Of a DNA stretch of 64,000 nt, positions 54,869 through 64,000 are shown one piece after another. Position 1 is the first letter of the stretch; each line of letters opens with the position of its first letter. The DNA is from Mesorhizobium sp. B4-1-4 (GTDB lineage: Bacteria; Pseudomonadota; Alphaproteobacteria; Rhizobiales; Rhizobiaceae): assembly GCF_006439395.2 (NCBI RefSeq), contig NZ_CP083950.1:558001-622000 (forward strand), in the 5' to 3' direction. The translations under genes were made by a program, and so were the position numbers. The notes beneath the pieces were generated by a model. The model was not told the origin of the DNA. It made no database searches and saw nothing but the letters and a program-made list of their open reading frames with translations.

Positions 54869-56689
54869 GTGCTGCGCGACGCGGTGGCGCGGCTGCGCGA
54901 TGGCCGCTGGCTTGCCGCCGTCATCGCCCTCGCGATCCTTGCCGGCGCGATCGCCATTGCCGGACGCATCGCCGCCGGCCAGGCGGCCGGCGATCTGCGG
55001 GACGGCGCGCTCGCCGCCCTGCCGCTGGCGGCGGGCACCCTGACCGGCGAGATCGAAAAGCAGCGTCTGGTGCCGCTCGTGCTGGCGCGCGACGACGCGG
55101 TGCGCGACGCCTTGCGCCGGGCCGGAAAGACGGCAGAGACCGCTCTCAACGAAAAGCTGAAAGCCATTGCCGGCGATGCCTCGGCGTCCGCTATCTACGT
55201 CATCGATACGGCGGGCATCGCGATTGCCGCCAGCAATGCCGGCGAGCCGACGAGCTTCGTCGGTATCGACTACAATTTTCGGCATTATTTCCAGGAGGCG
55301 ATGGCGAAGGGGGCTGCCAGCCAGTACGGCCTCGGCACGATCAGCGGCCGGCCCGGGCTCTACCTTGCCAGCCGCGTCGATGATGGCGGCAAGCCGCTGG
55401 GCGTCGCGGTGCTGAAGGTTGAACTCGACGGCGTGGAGGCCAATTGGCGCTCCAGTGGGTTCCTGGTTTTCGTCACCGACGAACGTGGCGTCGTGCTGGC
55501 CACCAGCCAGCCCGAATGGCGGTTTCATGCACTGGCGCCGCTGTCCGCCGAAGACGCCGCCGCCGCCCACGAGCAGCTGCAACTGGCCGATGCGGCCTTC
55601 GACCCGCTGCCGATACGGCGCGGCACCGGTGACGGCCTGGCGACGATCGACAGCCCCGGCAAGCCGCGTCAGTTCGTCGAGGTGGTGCAGGGTTTGGCCG
55701 GTGCGGTCCCTGGCTGGCGTCTCTGGCTGCTGACGCCGGCCGACGCCGCGCTCTCGGCCGCCGCCAACACGGCGCGCCTGACGACATTGCTGGGGCTGCT
55801 GCTGACCGGCTTGCTTGCCTACGTGCTCACCCGCCGCCGACGCACACGCCGGTTGCGGCAGGAAGCGCTGGCGCGGATGAACGCCGAGCTGGAAAGCCGG
55901 GTCTCCACGCGAACGGCCGAGCTGACGCGCTCCAACACCGCCCTTGCCGGCGAAATCGCCGAGCGTGAGAGCGCCGAAGCCAAGGTGCGCCGGCTGCGTG
56001 ACGATCTCGCCCAGGCCAACCGGCTTTCGATTCTCGGTCAGATCGCGGCCGGCGTGGCGCATGAGATCAACCAGCCGCTCGCCGCGATCCGCACCTATGC
56101 CGAGAATGCCGGCCGGTTCCTCGACAGCGGGAAGAGCGAACCGGCGAGTGCCAATCTGACGTCGATCGTCTCGATGACCGAGCGCATCGGCGCGATCACC
56201 GGCACCTTGCGCACTTTTGCCCGCCGGCCGGGCACCGCCGCCTCGCCGCTGCCGGTGCGCGAAGCGATCGACGGGGCACTGTCGCTGCTGTCCGGCCGCA
56301 TCCGCGATTCCGGTGTCACCATCGTCAAGCCGCGTGGCAACGCGTCGCCGATGGTGATGGCGAGCCGCATCCGGCTGGAGCAGATCCTGGTCAACCTGCT
56401 GCAGAACGCACTGGACGCGATGAAGAACCAACCCGACCCCCGCATCGAGATCGAGCTCGCCGAGCAGGACGACAGGATTCTGATCTCGGTGCGCGACAAC
56501 GGTCCAGGTCTCGGGCCGGAAGCGGCCGCCAATCTGTTCATGCCCTTCCAGACCACCAAGGAGAAGGGGCTTGGCCTCGGACTGGTGATCTCGCAGGAGA
56601 TCGCCCAGGAACTGGGCGGCACGCTGCGGCTCGACCCCGGCAGCGCGGCGGGCGCGTCCTTCACCGTCGATTTGAGGCGGATTGAATGA
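54869..56689 (+). CDS. dctB: C4-dicarboxylate sensor histidine kinase DctB
   Basis: About 606 residues if it starts at the GTG at 54869; no ATG exists in frame between 54653 and the first membrane segment, and upstream codons overlap the UAS, so the start is uncertain. Two membrane segments ([37 protein letters not shown]) flank a periplasmic PAS-like/Cache sensor. A coiled linker leads to the H-box [22 protein letters not shown]-box [15 protein letters not shown] and G boxes DNGPGLG and GLGLGLVIS. Senses C4-dicarboxylates and phosphorylates DctD. Confidence 0.92.
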   Translation: MLRDAVARLRDGRWLAAVIALAILAGAIAIAGRIAAGQAAGDLRDGALAALPLAAGTLTGEIEKQRLVPLVLARDDAVRDALRRAGKTAETALNEKLKAIAGDASASAIYVIDTAGIAIAASNAGEPTSFVGIDYNFRHYFQEAMAKGAASQYGLGTISGRPGLYLASRVDDGGKPLGVAVLKVELDGVEANWRSSGFLVFVTDERGVVLATSQPEWRFHALAPLSAEDAAAAHEQLQLADAAFDPLPIRRGTGDGLATIDSPGKPRQFVEVVQGLAGAVPGWRLWLLTPADAALSAAANTARLTTLLGLLLTGLLAYVLTRRRRTRRLRQEALARMNAELESRVSTRTAELTRSNTALAGEIAERESAEAKVRRLRDDLAQANRLSILGQIAAGVAHEINQPLAAIRTYAENAGRFLDSGKSEPASANLTSIVSMTERIGAITGTLRTFARRPGTAASPLPVREAIDGALSLLSGRIRDSGVTIVKPRGNASPMVMASRIRLEQILVNLLQNALDAMKNQPDPRIEIELAEQDDRILISVRDNGPGLGPEAAANLFMPFQTTKEKGLGLGLVISQEIAQELGGTLRLDPGSAAGASFTVDLRRIE

Positions 56690-58077
56690 CCGAGGGATCA
56701 GGGCTTGTGGCGCTCGTCGAAGACGATGCCGACCTGCTGCACGCCACCACGCAATTGCTCGAACTTGCCGGCTTCACGGTGGTCGCTCTTGATGCCGCCG
56801 AGGCGGCACTCGGTGTCGTCGACAGGGATTTCGACGGTGTGGTCGTCAGCGACATCCGCATGCCCGGCATGAACGGGTTGCAGCTGTTCGACCGCATCAA
56901 GGCGATAGACCCTGACATACCCGTGATCCTGGTCACCGGACATGGCGATGTCGATCTTGCGGTGGCCGCACTCAAGGATGGCGTCTATGATTTTATCCCA
57001 AAGCCCTATGCCGGTGACCGCCTCGTCGAAGCGCTGAGACGGGCGAGCGAGAAGCGGCGGCTGGTGATGGAGAACCGGCGGCTGCGCGAGGCCGCGGTGC
57101 TCGCCGCCGACGGCCTGCCGCTGATCGGCGAAGCGCCCGCCATCCGGCGCCTTCGCGAGACATTGCGCCAGATCGCCGACATGGATGTCGACGTGCTGGT
57201 GGAAGGGGAGACCGGAACCGGCAAGGAGGTGGTGGCGGACCTCCTGCACAGATGGGGCCGGCGGCGCGCGAAGCCCTTCGTGGCGCTGAATTGCGGGGCC
57301 CTGCCGGAGACCGTCATCGAAAGCGAGTTGTTCGGCCATGAAGCCGGCGCGTTCACCGGCGCGCAGCGGCGGCGGATCGGCCGCGTCGAGCACTCCAGCG
57401 GCGGCACGCTGTTCCTCGACGAAATCGAATCCATGCCGCCGGCCCTGCAGGTCAAGCTGCTGCGGGTGCTGGAGACACGCAGCCTCACCCCACTCGGTTC
57501 GAACGAGACCCGGCGCCTCGATCTCAGGGTCGTCGCGGCGACCAAGGTCGATCTCGGCCGGCCCGACCAACGTGGCGATTTCCGCGAGGATCTTTATTTC
57601 CGCCTCAACGTGGTGACGCTGCGCATCCCGCCACTGCGCGAGCGGCGCGGCGACATACCGATGCTGTTCGGGCATTTCCTCGGCAAGGCGGCGGAACGCT
57701 TCGGCCGCCCGGTCGCAGCGATGAACGCGGCGGTAAGCGATCATCTCCAGTCGCATGACTGGCCGGGCAATGTGCGGGAGCTCGCGCATTTCGCCGACCG
57801 TGTCGCGCTTGGCCTCGGACCTGACGACCAGGCAAGGGCAGCGCCCGCGCGGTTGCCGGCACCCTCGGCGGCCTTGCCCGAACGGGTCGGGCAATACGAG
57901 GCACAGCTCATCCGCGATGCACTGCGCGACCATGGCGGTGACGTGCGCGGCGCCATCGACGCGCTCGGCGTGCCGCGCAAGACGTTCTACGACAAGCTCA
58001 AACGCTACGGCATCGCCGCTGCCGAGTTTCGCAATGGCGGTGATCCGGACGCTCAATCTGTCCGAGAGCGGATATAG
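56686..58077 (+). CDS. dctD: C4-dicarboxylate response regulator DctD (NtrC family)
   Basis: 463 residues. Receiver domain with acidic pocket E12-D14 and phospho-acceptor D56 (VSDIRMPG), K106; AAA+ domain with Walker A GETGTGKE (174-181), sigma-54 contact loop GAFTGA (221-226) and Walker B TLFLDEIE; Fis-type helix-turn-helix at about 418-448. Activates the sigma-54 promoter of dctA. ATGA overlap with dctB couples translation. A short tail beyond the HTH ends [15 protein letters not shown]. Confidence 0.95.
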   Translation: MTEGSGLVALVEDDADLLHATTQLLELAGFTVVALDAAEAALGVVDRDFDGVVVSDIRMPGMNGLQLFDRIKAIDPDIPVILVTGHGDVDLAVAALKDGVYDFIPKPYAGDRLVEALRRASEKRRLVMENRRLREAAVLAADGLPLIGEAPAIRRLRETLRQIADMDVDVLVEGETGTGKEVVADLLHRWGRRRAKPFVALNCGALPETVIESELFGHEAGAFTGAQRRRIGRVEHSSGGTLFLDEIESMPPALQVKLLRVLETRSLTPLGSNETRRLDLRVVAATKVDLGRPDQRGDFREDLYFRLNVVTLRIPPLRERRGDIPMLFGHFLGKAAERFGRPVAAMNAAVSDHLQSHDWPGNVRELAHFADRVALGLGPDDQARAAPARLPAPSAALPERVGQYEAQLIRDALRDHGGDVRGAIDALGVPRKTFYDKLKRYGIAAAEFRNGGDPDAQSVRERI

Positions 58078-58145
58078 ATATTGCGCGAGGGCATTGCGCT
58101 TCGTAACGCTTCATTCCTGCCCAGCCAAGCATTCCGGAAACAGCC

Positions 58146-58574
58146 ATGAACACGACACTCGAAACAACGGCAAACCCCTTGCCGGAAGACCTCGCCTTTC
58201 TCGGCGAGCGCCTGACGGCCTTCAATGACGGCGATGTCGGCGCGTCGGAAAGGAAGGCGCTGGCCGTGTTCGTGCGCGACGAGCATGGCGCGGTCGTTGC
58301 CGGCATCTCCGGCTACACGGCCTGGGGCTGGCTCTACGTGCAATGGCTGTGGGTCGATGAAAGGCTGCGCGGCCAGCACATGGCCGGCAGGATGCTGGAT
58401 GCTGCCGAGCAGGAAGCTGTGGCGCGCGGCTGCCGGAACGCCTGGATCGACACCTTCAGTCCCAACGCCTCCAGGGTCTACCAGCGCCAGGGCTATCAAC
58501 CCTTCGGGACGCTGTCCGATTTCCCGGTCGGTCGCAGCCGCATCTTCCTGCAGAAGAAACTGTTGGCTGAGTGA
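58146..58574 (+). CDS. GNAT family N-acetyltransferase
   Basis: 142 residues. Core: GAVVAGISGYTAWGWLYVQWLWVDERLRGQHMAGRMLDAAEQEAVARGC with the acetyl-CoA loop RLRGQHMAGRM, and ASRVYQRQGYQPFGTL, the usual end of the fold. Substrate unknown; the short form resembles small-molecule or amine acetyltransferases. Its stop directly abuts the stop of the convergent anmK gene. Confidence 0.82.
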   Translation: MNTTLETTANPLPEDLAFLGERLTAFNDGDVGASERKALAVFVRDEHGAVVAGISGYTAWGWLYVQWLWVDERLRGQHMAGRMLDAAEQEAVARGCRNAWIDTFSPNASRVYQRQGYQPFGTLSDFPVGRSRIFLQKKLLAE

Positions 58575-59690
58575 TCAGCCCGCCAGACGTCCGCCGCGCA
58601 TCGGCTGCGGGGCTCCGGTTGTGCTTGGAAAACTGATCGGCAGGCCGCGCAGCACACGCACCGCCAGGAAGGCAAAACATTCGGCTTCCACCGCGTCGCC
58701 GCTCCAGCCGAGCTTCTCGGCCAGCACCACTTCGACACCGGCGCGGCTGGCGAGCATCGCCATCATCGTCGGGTTGTGACGGCCGCCGCCGCTGACCACC
58801 AATTTTTTCGGCCGGCTTGGCAAAAGGTCAAGCGCCTTGCCGACGGCGGCGGCGGTGAAGGCGGTGAGCAGCGCAGCGCCATCCTCGGCGCCCAGGCCGT
58901 CGGCCATCGCGGCGCCGAAGTCGAAACGGTCGAGCGATTTCGGATAGGGTTTGGTCAGATAGGGGTGCTGCAGCAGCTTGGCCAGCCTGGCCTCATCGAC
59001 CGTTCCCGCGCGGCCAAGCGCGCCGTCGCGATCCATTTCGCCGAGCCCCTTCGACTTGATGAAATCGTTGAGCGGCGCGTTGGCGGGGCCGGTGTCGAAG
59101 GCAACGACATTGTCGGCGCCGTCCCACCAGGTGATGTTGGCAACGCCGCCGAGATTGAGCACCGCCACCTCGCCGCTGGCGCCGGCGCTGCGCATCAGCG
59201 CGGTGTGATAGGCGGCGGCCAAAGGCGCGCCTTGTCCGCCGGCGCGCATGTCGGCCGAGCGAAAGTCATAGGCGACCCTGGTACCCAGGATGGAATGCAT
59301 CAACTCGCCATCGCCAAGCTGCCGTGTCTGGCCGAGCCGTCCGACCTGCGGCGCGCGATGCAGCACCGTCTGGCCGTGAAAGCCGACGACACCGATATCG
59401 GCCATCGTCATGCCATAGCCCTCGACCAATTCCTTCACCGCCGCCGACTGGGCACGCGTCAGCGCTTCCTCGGCCCTGCGGAAGATCACCGGTTCGGGTC
59501 CGACGAAATTCCAGGCCCGCGCTTCTTTCAGCGTGTCTTCCAGCAGGGAACGGATCGACGCGGGATAAGGCATCAGCCGGTAAGTGCCGAAATCGTCGAT
59601 TCTTTCGCCGTCGGTTTTGATCAAAGCGACGTCGATGTTGCCGTCCAGCACGGTGCCGGTCATCAGGCCGACGGCCCAGATTGGTTCCAT
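58575..59690 (-). CDS. anmK: Anhydro-N-acetylmuramic acid kinase
   Basis: 371 residues, normal for AnmK. Features: [17 protein letters not shown] at the N-terminus, [12 protein letters not shown], the catalytic aspartate region [42 protein letters not shown] and [11 protein letters not shown]. Opens the 1,6-anhydro ring of anhMurNAc and phosphorylates it to MurNAc-6-P in cell-wall recycling. Upstream on the same strand are a beta-lactamase-fold hydrolase and an oligopeptide-type transporter, fitting uptake and breakdown of muropeptides. The next enzyme, MurQ, is not in the window. Confidence 0.93.
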   Translation of the reverse strand: MEPIWAVGLMTGTVLDGNIDVALIKTDGERIDDFGTYRLMPYPASIRSLLEDTLKEARAWNFVGPEPVIFRRAEEALTRAQSAAVKELVEGYGMTMADIGVVGFHGQTVLHRAPQVGRLGQTRQLGDGELMHSILGTRVAYDFRSADMRAGGQGAPLAAAYHTALMRSAGASGEVAVLNLGGVANITWWDGADNVVAFDTGPANAPLNDFIKSKGLGEMDRDGALGRAGTVDEARLAKLLQHPYLTKPYPKSLDRFDFGAAMADGLGAEDGAALLTAFTAAAVGKALDLLPSRPKKLVVSGGGRHNPTMMAMLASRAGVEVVLAEKLGWSGDAVEAECFAFLAVRVLRGLPISFPSTTGAPQPMRGGRLAG

Positions 59691-59700
59691 GATCGCTTCC

Positions 59701-60705
59701 TTAGTCGATGTTGATGAGATCGCCGACCGCTTGCCGAAGCTGGACGATTCCGCTGTCGAAATGACGTGTCGGATGGATCCGGTTGGTGAGCAAGGTCCAC
59801 GCCTTGCCTTTGTCGAAGTCGATCCACAGGCCGGTGCCGGTAAAGCCGGTGTGGCCGATCGTTCCCGGGCTGCACAATGCGCCGCCCGACCAGCCTTCGT
59901 AAGGCCGCTCCCAGCCATGGGTGCGGGTGGCGGACACGGATGTTCGCATCAGCGCGATCGAGTGCTCGGATACGCCATCGCCATCCAGCAGCCCTTGCGC
60001 GAAATCGAGCACCGAAGCTGCCGTGCCGAACAGGCCGGCATGCCCCGCGCCCTGCAGCGCCGAACAATTGTCGTCGTGCACCTCGCCTGAGAGCACGCGA
60101 TGGCGCCAGGTGCAGTCTTCGGTCGCGGCGGCGGCGTCCGACTCTGTTGACCAGGCAAAGCCTGGACCGGGTTCCAGGTCACGGATCGTTTTGCCCGACA
60201 GCCGTTCCAGCGCGAAGCCGAGCAGGATGAAATTGATATCGGAATAGACCGGGTCGCGAGCCCGCCATTCGCGCTGCAGGATGAAGGCGCGCAGCAGGTC
60301 GGGGTCGCGCCCATAAGTGTAGATCGGCTCGACGGCTGGAAAGGCCGTCTGGTGACCGAGGCACTGGCGGAACGTCACCGTCCGCTCCCAGGCTCCCGCA
60401 TCGTACTGGCGCAGATCAGGCAGGACGGAGATCAGCGGCGCATCGAGATCGATGACACCGCTCTCCGCCAGCGCCAGGATGCGCGGCGTCGTGAAGATGA
60501 CCTTGGTCAGGGATGCGAGGTCGAACCAGGTTTCGACGGTCATCGGCCGCTGCTTCGGCACGAGCTGCGCGGAGCCGATCGCCTTGGCGATGCGTTCGCC
60601 ATTTCTGTCGACGATGCCAAGCATGCCGCCGGGAATGCGCTTGGTGACTACCGCGTCCGCTAGCGGTTGGAACGCGTGGTCGAAGAGATGGGCAAGGTTG
60701 GTCAA
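59701..60705 (-). CDS. Beta-lactamase-fold serine hydrolase
   Basis: 334 residues. SxxK motif S65-K68 (DLASLTK), Y154-S155-D156 ([11 protein letters not shown]) in the place of the YxN motif, and HTG ([15 protein letters not shown]) for the KTG box. This is the class C/PBP4*-like group of D-aminopeptidases, esterases and peptidases. No signal peptide, so cytoplasmic. It lies 10 bases before anmK and after the ABC transporter, so it may cleave imported muropeptides, for example a D-amino-acid or amide bond. Precise reaction unknown. Confidence 0.85.
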   Translation of the reverse strand: MTNLAHLFDHAFQPLADAVVTKRIPGGMLGIVDRNGERIAKAIGSAQLVPKQRPMTVETWFDLASLTKVIFTTPRILALAESGVIDLDAPLISVLPDLRQYDAGAWERTVTFRQCLGHQTAFPAVEPIYTYGRDPDLLRAFILQREWRARDPVYSDINFILLGFALERLSGKTIRDLEPGPGFAWSTESDAAAATEDCTWRHRVLSGEVHDDNCSALQGAGHAGLFGTAASVLDFAQGLLDGDGVSEHSIALMRTSVSATRTHGWERPYEGWSGGALCSPGTIGHTGFTGTGLWIDFDKGKAWTLLTNRIHPTRHFDSGIVQLRQAVGDLINID

Positions 60706-60739
60706 TCCCGCCTCCTATTCGCAAGCTGGCGCTCCGTCC

Positions 60740-60896
60740 CACCCCCCTCTGTCCTGCCGGACATCTCCCCCGCAAGGGGGGAGATCAGATGTCGCCATCG
60801 CTTTCGCCAATCTCCTGCATTGTAAGGTGTGCGGGACGCTAGAACTGCCAATCTCCCTCCTTGTGGGGGAGATGGCCGGCAGGCCAGAGGGGGGTG
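60740..60896. repeat. 157-bp MITE-like inverted-repeat element
   Basis: The left arm (60740-60787) and right arm (60849-60896) are about 48 bases each and nearly complementary, both beginning CACCCCCCTCTG when read inwards. Each arm is itself a hairpin (ATCTCCCCC ... GGGGGAGAT type). The 61-base centre shows no gene. Such palindromic elements are scattered in rhizobial genomes. No target duplication was clear. Confidence 0.7.
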
Positions 60897-60913
60897 CTGT
60901 CCCGCAAACATGT

Positions 60914-62662
60914 CTAAGTTTCCACCCTCACCATATGATCCCCGCCCAACAGCTCCCACTTCGCCGGCGCCGGCTCAAACCCCTGCGGGCGCACCAGCGA
61001 GGGCACCTGGCGTGTATCGATCTCGAAACGCTCGCGTCGGCGGTCGATGGTCGGAACGGCGGCGATCAGTTTCTTCGTATAGGAATGTTTCGGCTTCGAC
61101 AGCACCGAGGTCGCGTCACCGATCTCGACGATCTGGCCGGCATAGATGACGGCGATCCGGTGGGCGATCCGCTCGACCACCGCCATGTCGTGCGAGATGA
61201 ACAGATAGGCGAGCCCAAACTCGCGCTGCAGGTCGACCAGCAGCTCCAGCACCTTGGCCTGCACCGAAACATCGAGCGCCGACACCGCTTCATCGAGAAC
61301 CACGACGGAAGGGTTGAGCATCAGCGCACGGGCGATGCACAGCCTCTGCCGCTGGCCGCCGGAGAATTCGTGGGGATAGCGCTGCAGGCTGTTTTTCGGC
61401 AGGCCGACGCGTTCGAGCAGGCTCGCCATCCTGGCACGCGTCTCGGTATCAACGCGACCACCGGTGGCGATCACCGGTTCGGCCAGGATGCTTTCGATGG
61501 TCAGTCTCGGGTTGAGCGAAGCGTAGGGGTTCTGGAACACCATCTGCACGGGCTTGGCGCTGCGCTCGGCCGAGGCCGTTCGCGTGCTGACCGAGAAGCT
61601 GCCCCGCGTCGACCGCACCAACCCAAGCACCGCCTTGGCTGTGGTGGATTTGCCCGAACCGCTTTCGCCGACGATGGCCAGTGTCTCACCCGGCATCAGG
61701 TCGAAGTCGACACCATCGACGGCGTGCACCGCGCCGGTGGCGCGGCTGAAGAAATTGCTCTTGAGCGGAAACCGCACCACGAGGCCGTCGACCGTCAAGG
61801 CCGGCTCCGTGCCTGCATCCTTGTCGCGCTGCCCGTCCGCGCGCGTCGCGCGGCCGTTGGCGAAATGCGGCACGGCGTGCAGCAAATGCTGCGTGTAGGG
61901 ATGCCGCGGATTGTCGAGGATCTGGTTCAGCTCGCCCTGTTCGACGGCCTGTCCGTTCTGCATCACCATCATCTTGTCGGCGATGCCGGCGACCAGGCCG
62001 ATATCATGGGTGATGAAGATCATCGACATGGCGCTTTCGCGCTTCAGTTCGGCCAGCAGCGCCATGATCTGCGCCTGCACGGTGACGTCGAGCGCGGTCG
62101 TCGGCTCATCCGCGATTAGCAGGCGTGGATTGCAGGCCAGCGCAATGGCGATCATCACCCTTTGCAGCATGCCGCCCGACAGCTGGTTGGGCGTGTATTT
62201 CAACCGCCGCGCGGCATCGGGAATGCGCACGCGGTCGAGCGCATCCCTGGCTGCCGCCGTGGCTTGCCGACCGGTCAGGCCGCGATGCAGCCGGAACGAT
62301 TCCTCGATCTGCGAACCGATCGTCAGCACCGGATTGAGCGAGGTCATCGGTTCCTGGAAGATCATGCCGATCTCGGCGCCGCGAATGCCGGTCAATTGCG
62401 GCTCGGTCGCGCTCATCAGGTCGAATATGGTGCCGTTGGCCCGCTTCAGTTGCATCGAGCCGCCTGTGATGCGGCCGCCGCCGAAATCGATGAGCCGGTT
62501 GATCGACAGCGCGGTGACGGATTTGCCGGAACCGCTTTCGCCGACAATGGCCAGTGTCTCGCCGTCGGCGAGGTCGAAACTGACGCCGCGCACCACCTCG
62601 TTGGCCTGCGGATTGCGGCCGAAGCCGACGCGAAGGTCGCGGATAGACAGAAGCGGGGTCAT
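60914..62662 (-). CDS. Oligopeptide-type ABC transporter, fused ATP-binding protein (DppD-DppF)
   Basis: 582 residues carrying two full nucleotide-binding domains. Domain 1: Walker A GESGSGKS near 42, signature LSGGMLQRV, Walker [13 protein letters not shown]; domain 2: Walker [10 protein letters not shown] near 335, signature FSGGQRQR, Walker [13 protein letters not shown] and H-loop [10 protein letters not shown]. The fused order is that of GsiA/YejF-type proteins. Coupled by a four-base overlap to the DppC-type permease. Imports peptides or muropeptides. Long tail after domain 2 ends RVET. Confidence 0.92.
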   Translation of the reverse strand: MTPLLSIRDLRVGFGRNPQANEVVRGVSFDLADGETLAIVGESGSGKSVTALSINRLIDFGGGRITGGSMQLKRANGTIFDLMSATEPQLTGIRGAEIGMIFQEPMTSLNPVLTIGSQIEESFRLHRGLTGRQATAAARDALDRVRIPDAARRLKYTPNQLSGGMLQRVMIAIALACNPRLLIADEPTTALDVTVQAQIMALLAELKRESAMSMIFITHDIGLVAGIADKMMVMQNGQAVEQGELNQILDNPRHPYTQHLLHAVPHFANGRATRADGQRDKDAGTEPALTVDGLVVRFPLKSNFFSRATGAVHAVDGVDFDLMPGETLAIVGESGSGKSTTAKAVLGLVRSTRGSFSVSTRTASAERSAKPVQMVFQNPYASLNPRLTIESILAEPVIATGGRVDTETRARMASLLERVGLPKNSLQRYPHEFSGGQRQRLCIARALMLNPSVVVLDEAVSALDVSVQAKVLELLVDLQREFGLAYLFISHDMAVVERIAHRIAVIYAGQIVEIGDATSVLSKPKHSYTKKLIAAVPTIDRRRERFEIDTRQVPSLVRPQGFEPAPAKWELLGGDHMVRVET

Positions 62663-63501
62663 GCCGGCGTCCTTCGCATCTTCGGGTCGAGTATATCGCG
62701 CAAGGCATCACCAAGCAGGTTGAAGCCGAGGATGCTGATCATGATCGTCAGGCCCGGGAAGATCATCAGCCAGGGCGCGGTTTCCATCAGGTTGCGGCTG
62801 TCGCTCAGCATCAGGCCGAGCGAGGCGGCCGGCGGCTGCGTGCCCAGACCCAGGAAGCTCAAGCCCGCCTCGGTGAGCAGCGCCCAGGCCAGCGCCAGCG
62901 TCACTTGTACCGTCAAGGGCGCCACCAGATTGAGCAGCAGGTGGCGCGTGACGATATAGCTCGAACTGCTGCCGAAGGTGCGCGCGGCATCGACGAATTC
63001 GCGGGCCTTGAGCGACAAAGCAGGGCCGCGCACGACGCGCGTGAAGATCGGCGTGTAGACGATGCCGATGGCAACGACGCTGGTCCATGTGCCGGGCCCG
63101 GCAACGGTGACGATGAGCAGCGCCAGCAGGATCGCCGGGAAGGCGAGCAGCACATCCATGATCCGCATCAGCACCCCGTCCCAGCGACGGCCGAGCCAGG
63201 CAGCCGCCAGCCCAAGCACGGTTCCGGCAAGGGCCGCGAAGGCGACCGAGAAGAAGGCGACCGTGAAGGATTGTCCGATGCCAGCCATCAGGCGGCTGGC
63301 CACATCGCGCCCGAACAGGTCGGTGCCCATCCAGTAGGCGGCGCTGGGCGCGTGCAGCCGGTCGATGCGGTATTGCGTAATCGGATTGTGCGGCGTCAGC
63401 CCTAGCAGCCCGAGGATCGCGACCACGAGATAGGCGCCGACGATGATGCCGCCGATGCGGCCGCTGCCATGGGCGAAAATGGCGCGCAGGATACGCATCA
63501 T
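62659..63501 (-). CDS. Oligopeptide-type ABC transporter permease, DppC type
   Basis: 280 residues, six membrane segments. Family text: APSAAYWMGTDLFGRDVASRLMAGIGQSFTVAF, EFVDAARTFGSSSSYIVTRHLLLNL (EAA-type loop), LTEAGLSFLGLGTQPPAASLGLML and ILGFNLLGDALRDILDPKMRR at the end. ATGA overlap with the DppB-type gene. Confidence 0.93.
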   Translation of the reverse strand: MMRILRAIFAHGSGRIGGIIVGAYLVVAILGLLGLTPHNPITQYRIDRLHAPSAAYWMGTDLFGRDVASRLMAGIGQSFTVAFFSVAFAALAGTVLGLAAAWLGRRWDGVLMRIMDVLLAFPAILLALLIVTVAGPGTWTSVVAIGIVYTPIFTRVVRGPALSLKAREFVDAARTFGSSSSYIVTRHLLLNLVAPLTVQVTLALAWALLTEAGLSFLGLGTQPPAASLGLMLSDSRNLMETAPWLMIFPGLTIMISILGFNLLGDALRDILDPKMRRTPA

Positions 63502-64000
63502 TGTTCGCCCAGCCGGATGCGCGGATCGAGCGCGACATAGGCGAGGTCGACCAGGAGATTGACGATCATGAAGTTGAGGGCGATGAACAGCACGCTTCCC
63601 TGCACCAGCGCGTAGTCGCGCTGCAGGATGGCATCGAGCACCATGCGTCCGAGACCGGGCAGGGCATAGATCTGCTCGACGATCACGGCGCCGCCCAGGA
63701 GATAGCCGAACTCGATGCCGCTCAGCGTCACGACCGGGATCAGCGCGTTGGGGAGCGCATGCCGCCAGATGACGCTGCGCGCCGGTGCGCCCTTGCTGCG
63801 CGCGGTGCGCACATAATCGTCGCTCAACACGTCGAGCATCGCCGAGCGCGATATGCGCGTGACTGACGCGGCGAAAGCGAAGCCGAGCGTGATTGCCGGC
63901 AGGATCAGCTGGCTGAGATTGCGCAGCGGATCCTGCCGGAGCGGCGCGAATTCGCCCATTGCAGGTAACACGCCGAAGCCGGCCGACAGCGTGTAGATGA
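63498..64000 (-). CDS. Oligopeptide-type ABC transporter permease, DppB type, C-terminal part
   Basis: About 167 residues, open to the right edge, so the N-terminal half is outside. Typical DppB text: LILPAITLGFAFAASVTRISRSAMLDVLSDDYVRTARSKGAPARSVIWRHALPNALIPVV, GGAVIVEQIYALPGLGRMVLDAILQRDYALVQGSVLFIA, ending VDLAYVALDPRIRLG. Reading continues upstream of the GTG at 63971 without a stop (IYTLSAGFG), which shows the frame extends beyond the window. The binding-protein gene is presumably further upstream. Confidence 0.93.
   Translation of the reverse strand, partial: IYTLSAGFGVLPAMGEFAPLRQDPLRNLSQLILPAITLGFAFAASVTRISRSAMLDVLSDDYVRTARSKGAPARSVIWRHALPNALIPVVTLSGIEFGYLLGGAVIVEQIYALPGLGRMVLDAILQRDYALVQGSVLFIALNFMIVNLLVDLAYVALDPRIRLGEQ

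Noticed and set aside
60452-62119. Plus-strand frame of 555 codons over the ABC ATPase
   Set aside because: Runs antisense through the serine hydrolase, the palindromic repeat and the ATPase; no domain recognisable.

Overview
The window looks like a chromosomal or megaplasmid segment of a high-GC alphaproteobacterium of the rhizobial type, most like Mesorhizobium. This rests on the dctA / dctB-dctD arrangement with a sigma-54 promoter, the pcaQ / pcaDCHGB layout with a PcaQ-type box, the abundance of ABC uptake systems and GntR regulators, and a short palindromic intergenic element at 60740-60896. Genes are packed into operons with many 4-bp ATGA or GTGA overlaps. No rRNA, tRNA, CRISPR array, phage or transposase gene was seen.

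Layout. 1-1029: CaiB-type CoA-transferase (cut by the window edge) and a MaoC-like hydratase. 1230-5762: lactonase-fold protein, Tim44-like and zf-TFIIB-like proteins, and a thiamine-pyrophosphate enzyme of the acetolactate synthase family. 5827-14848 (minus): a urea/amide-type ABC transporter, a class II histone-deacetylase-fold amidohydrolase, a 904-residue MalT-like LuxR regulator and a GNAT acetyltransferase. 15025-19365 (plus): M20 amidohydrolase, amino-alcohol-type kinase, class III aminotransferase or phospholyase, and a GntR regulator. 19388-28620: a branched-chain-amino-acid-type (HAAT) transporter split over two divergent operons around an operator-like palindrome, with a DadA-like oxidase, a GntR regulator, a DUF3830-like protein, a TIGR04076-like protein, an aldo/keto reductase and an NTF2-like protein. 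28847-30229: GlcD-like FAD enzyme.

30267-38534 (minus) is a sugar-acid operon: GntR regulator, L-arabonate-type dehydratase, XylB-like sugar dehydrogenase and GguC/AraD1-type FAH protein, joined to a polyamine-type ABC transporter. A divergent aldose epimerase (38579-39499) lies beside it.

39527-52529 is an aromatic-acid regulon around pcaQ. On one side pcaDCHGB-pobA carries 4-hydroxybenzoate to protocatechuate and into the beta-ketoadipate pathway. On the other side a HAAT transporter is followed by a coniferyl-alcohol-dehydrogenase-like SDR and a vanillin/salicylaldehyde-type aldehyde dehydrogenase. Both branches start with almost the same ~66-bp promoter module, present as inverted copies flanking pcaQ, so the transporter and the two peripheral enzymes are probably PcaQ-controlled. 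This is the most informative observation in the window.

52593-53165 is the decayed tail of a sugar ABC ATPase. 53231-58077 is the C4-dicarboxylate system: dctA, its sigma-54 promoter and DctD-type upstream sites, then dctB-dctD. 58146-64000 holds a GNAT gene and a probable cell-wall recycling block: anmK, a beta-lactamase-fold hydrolase and an oligopeptide-type ABC transporter running off the right edge.
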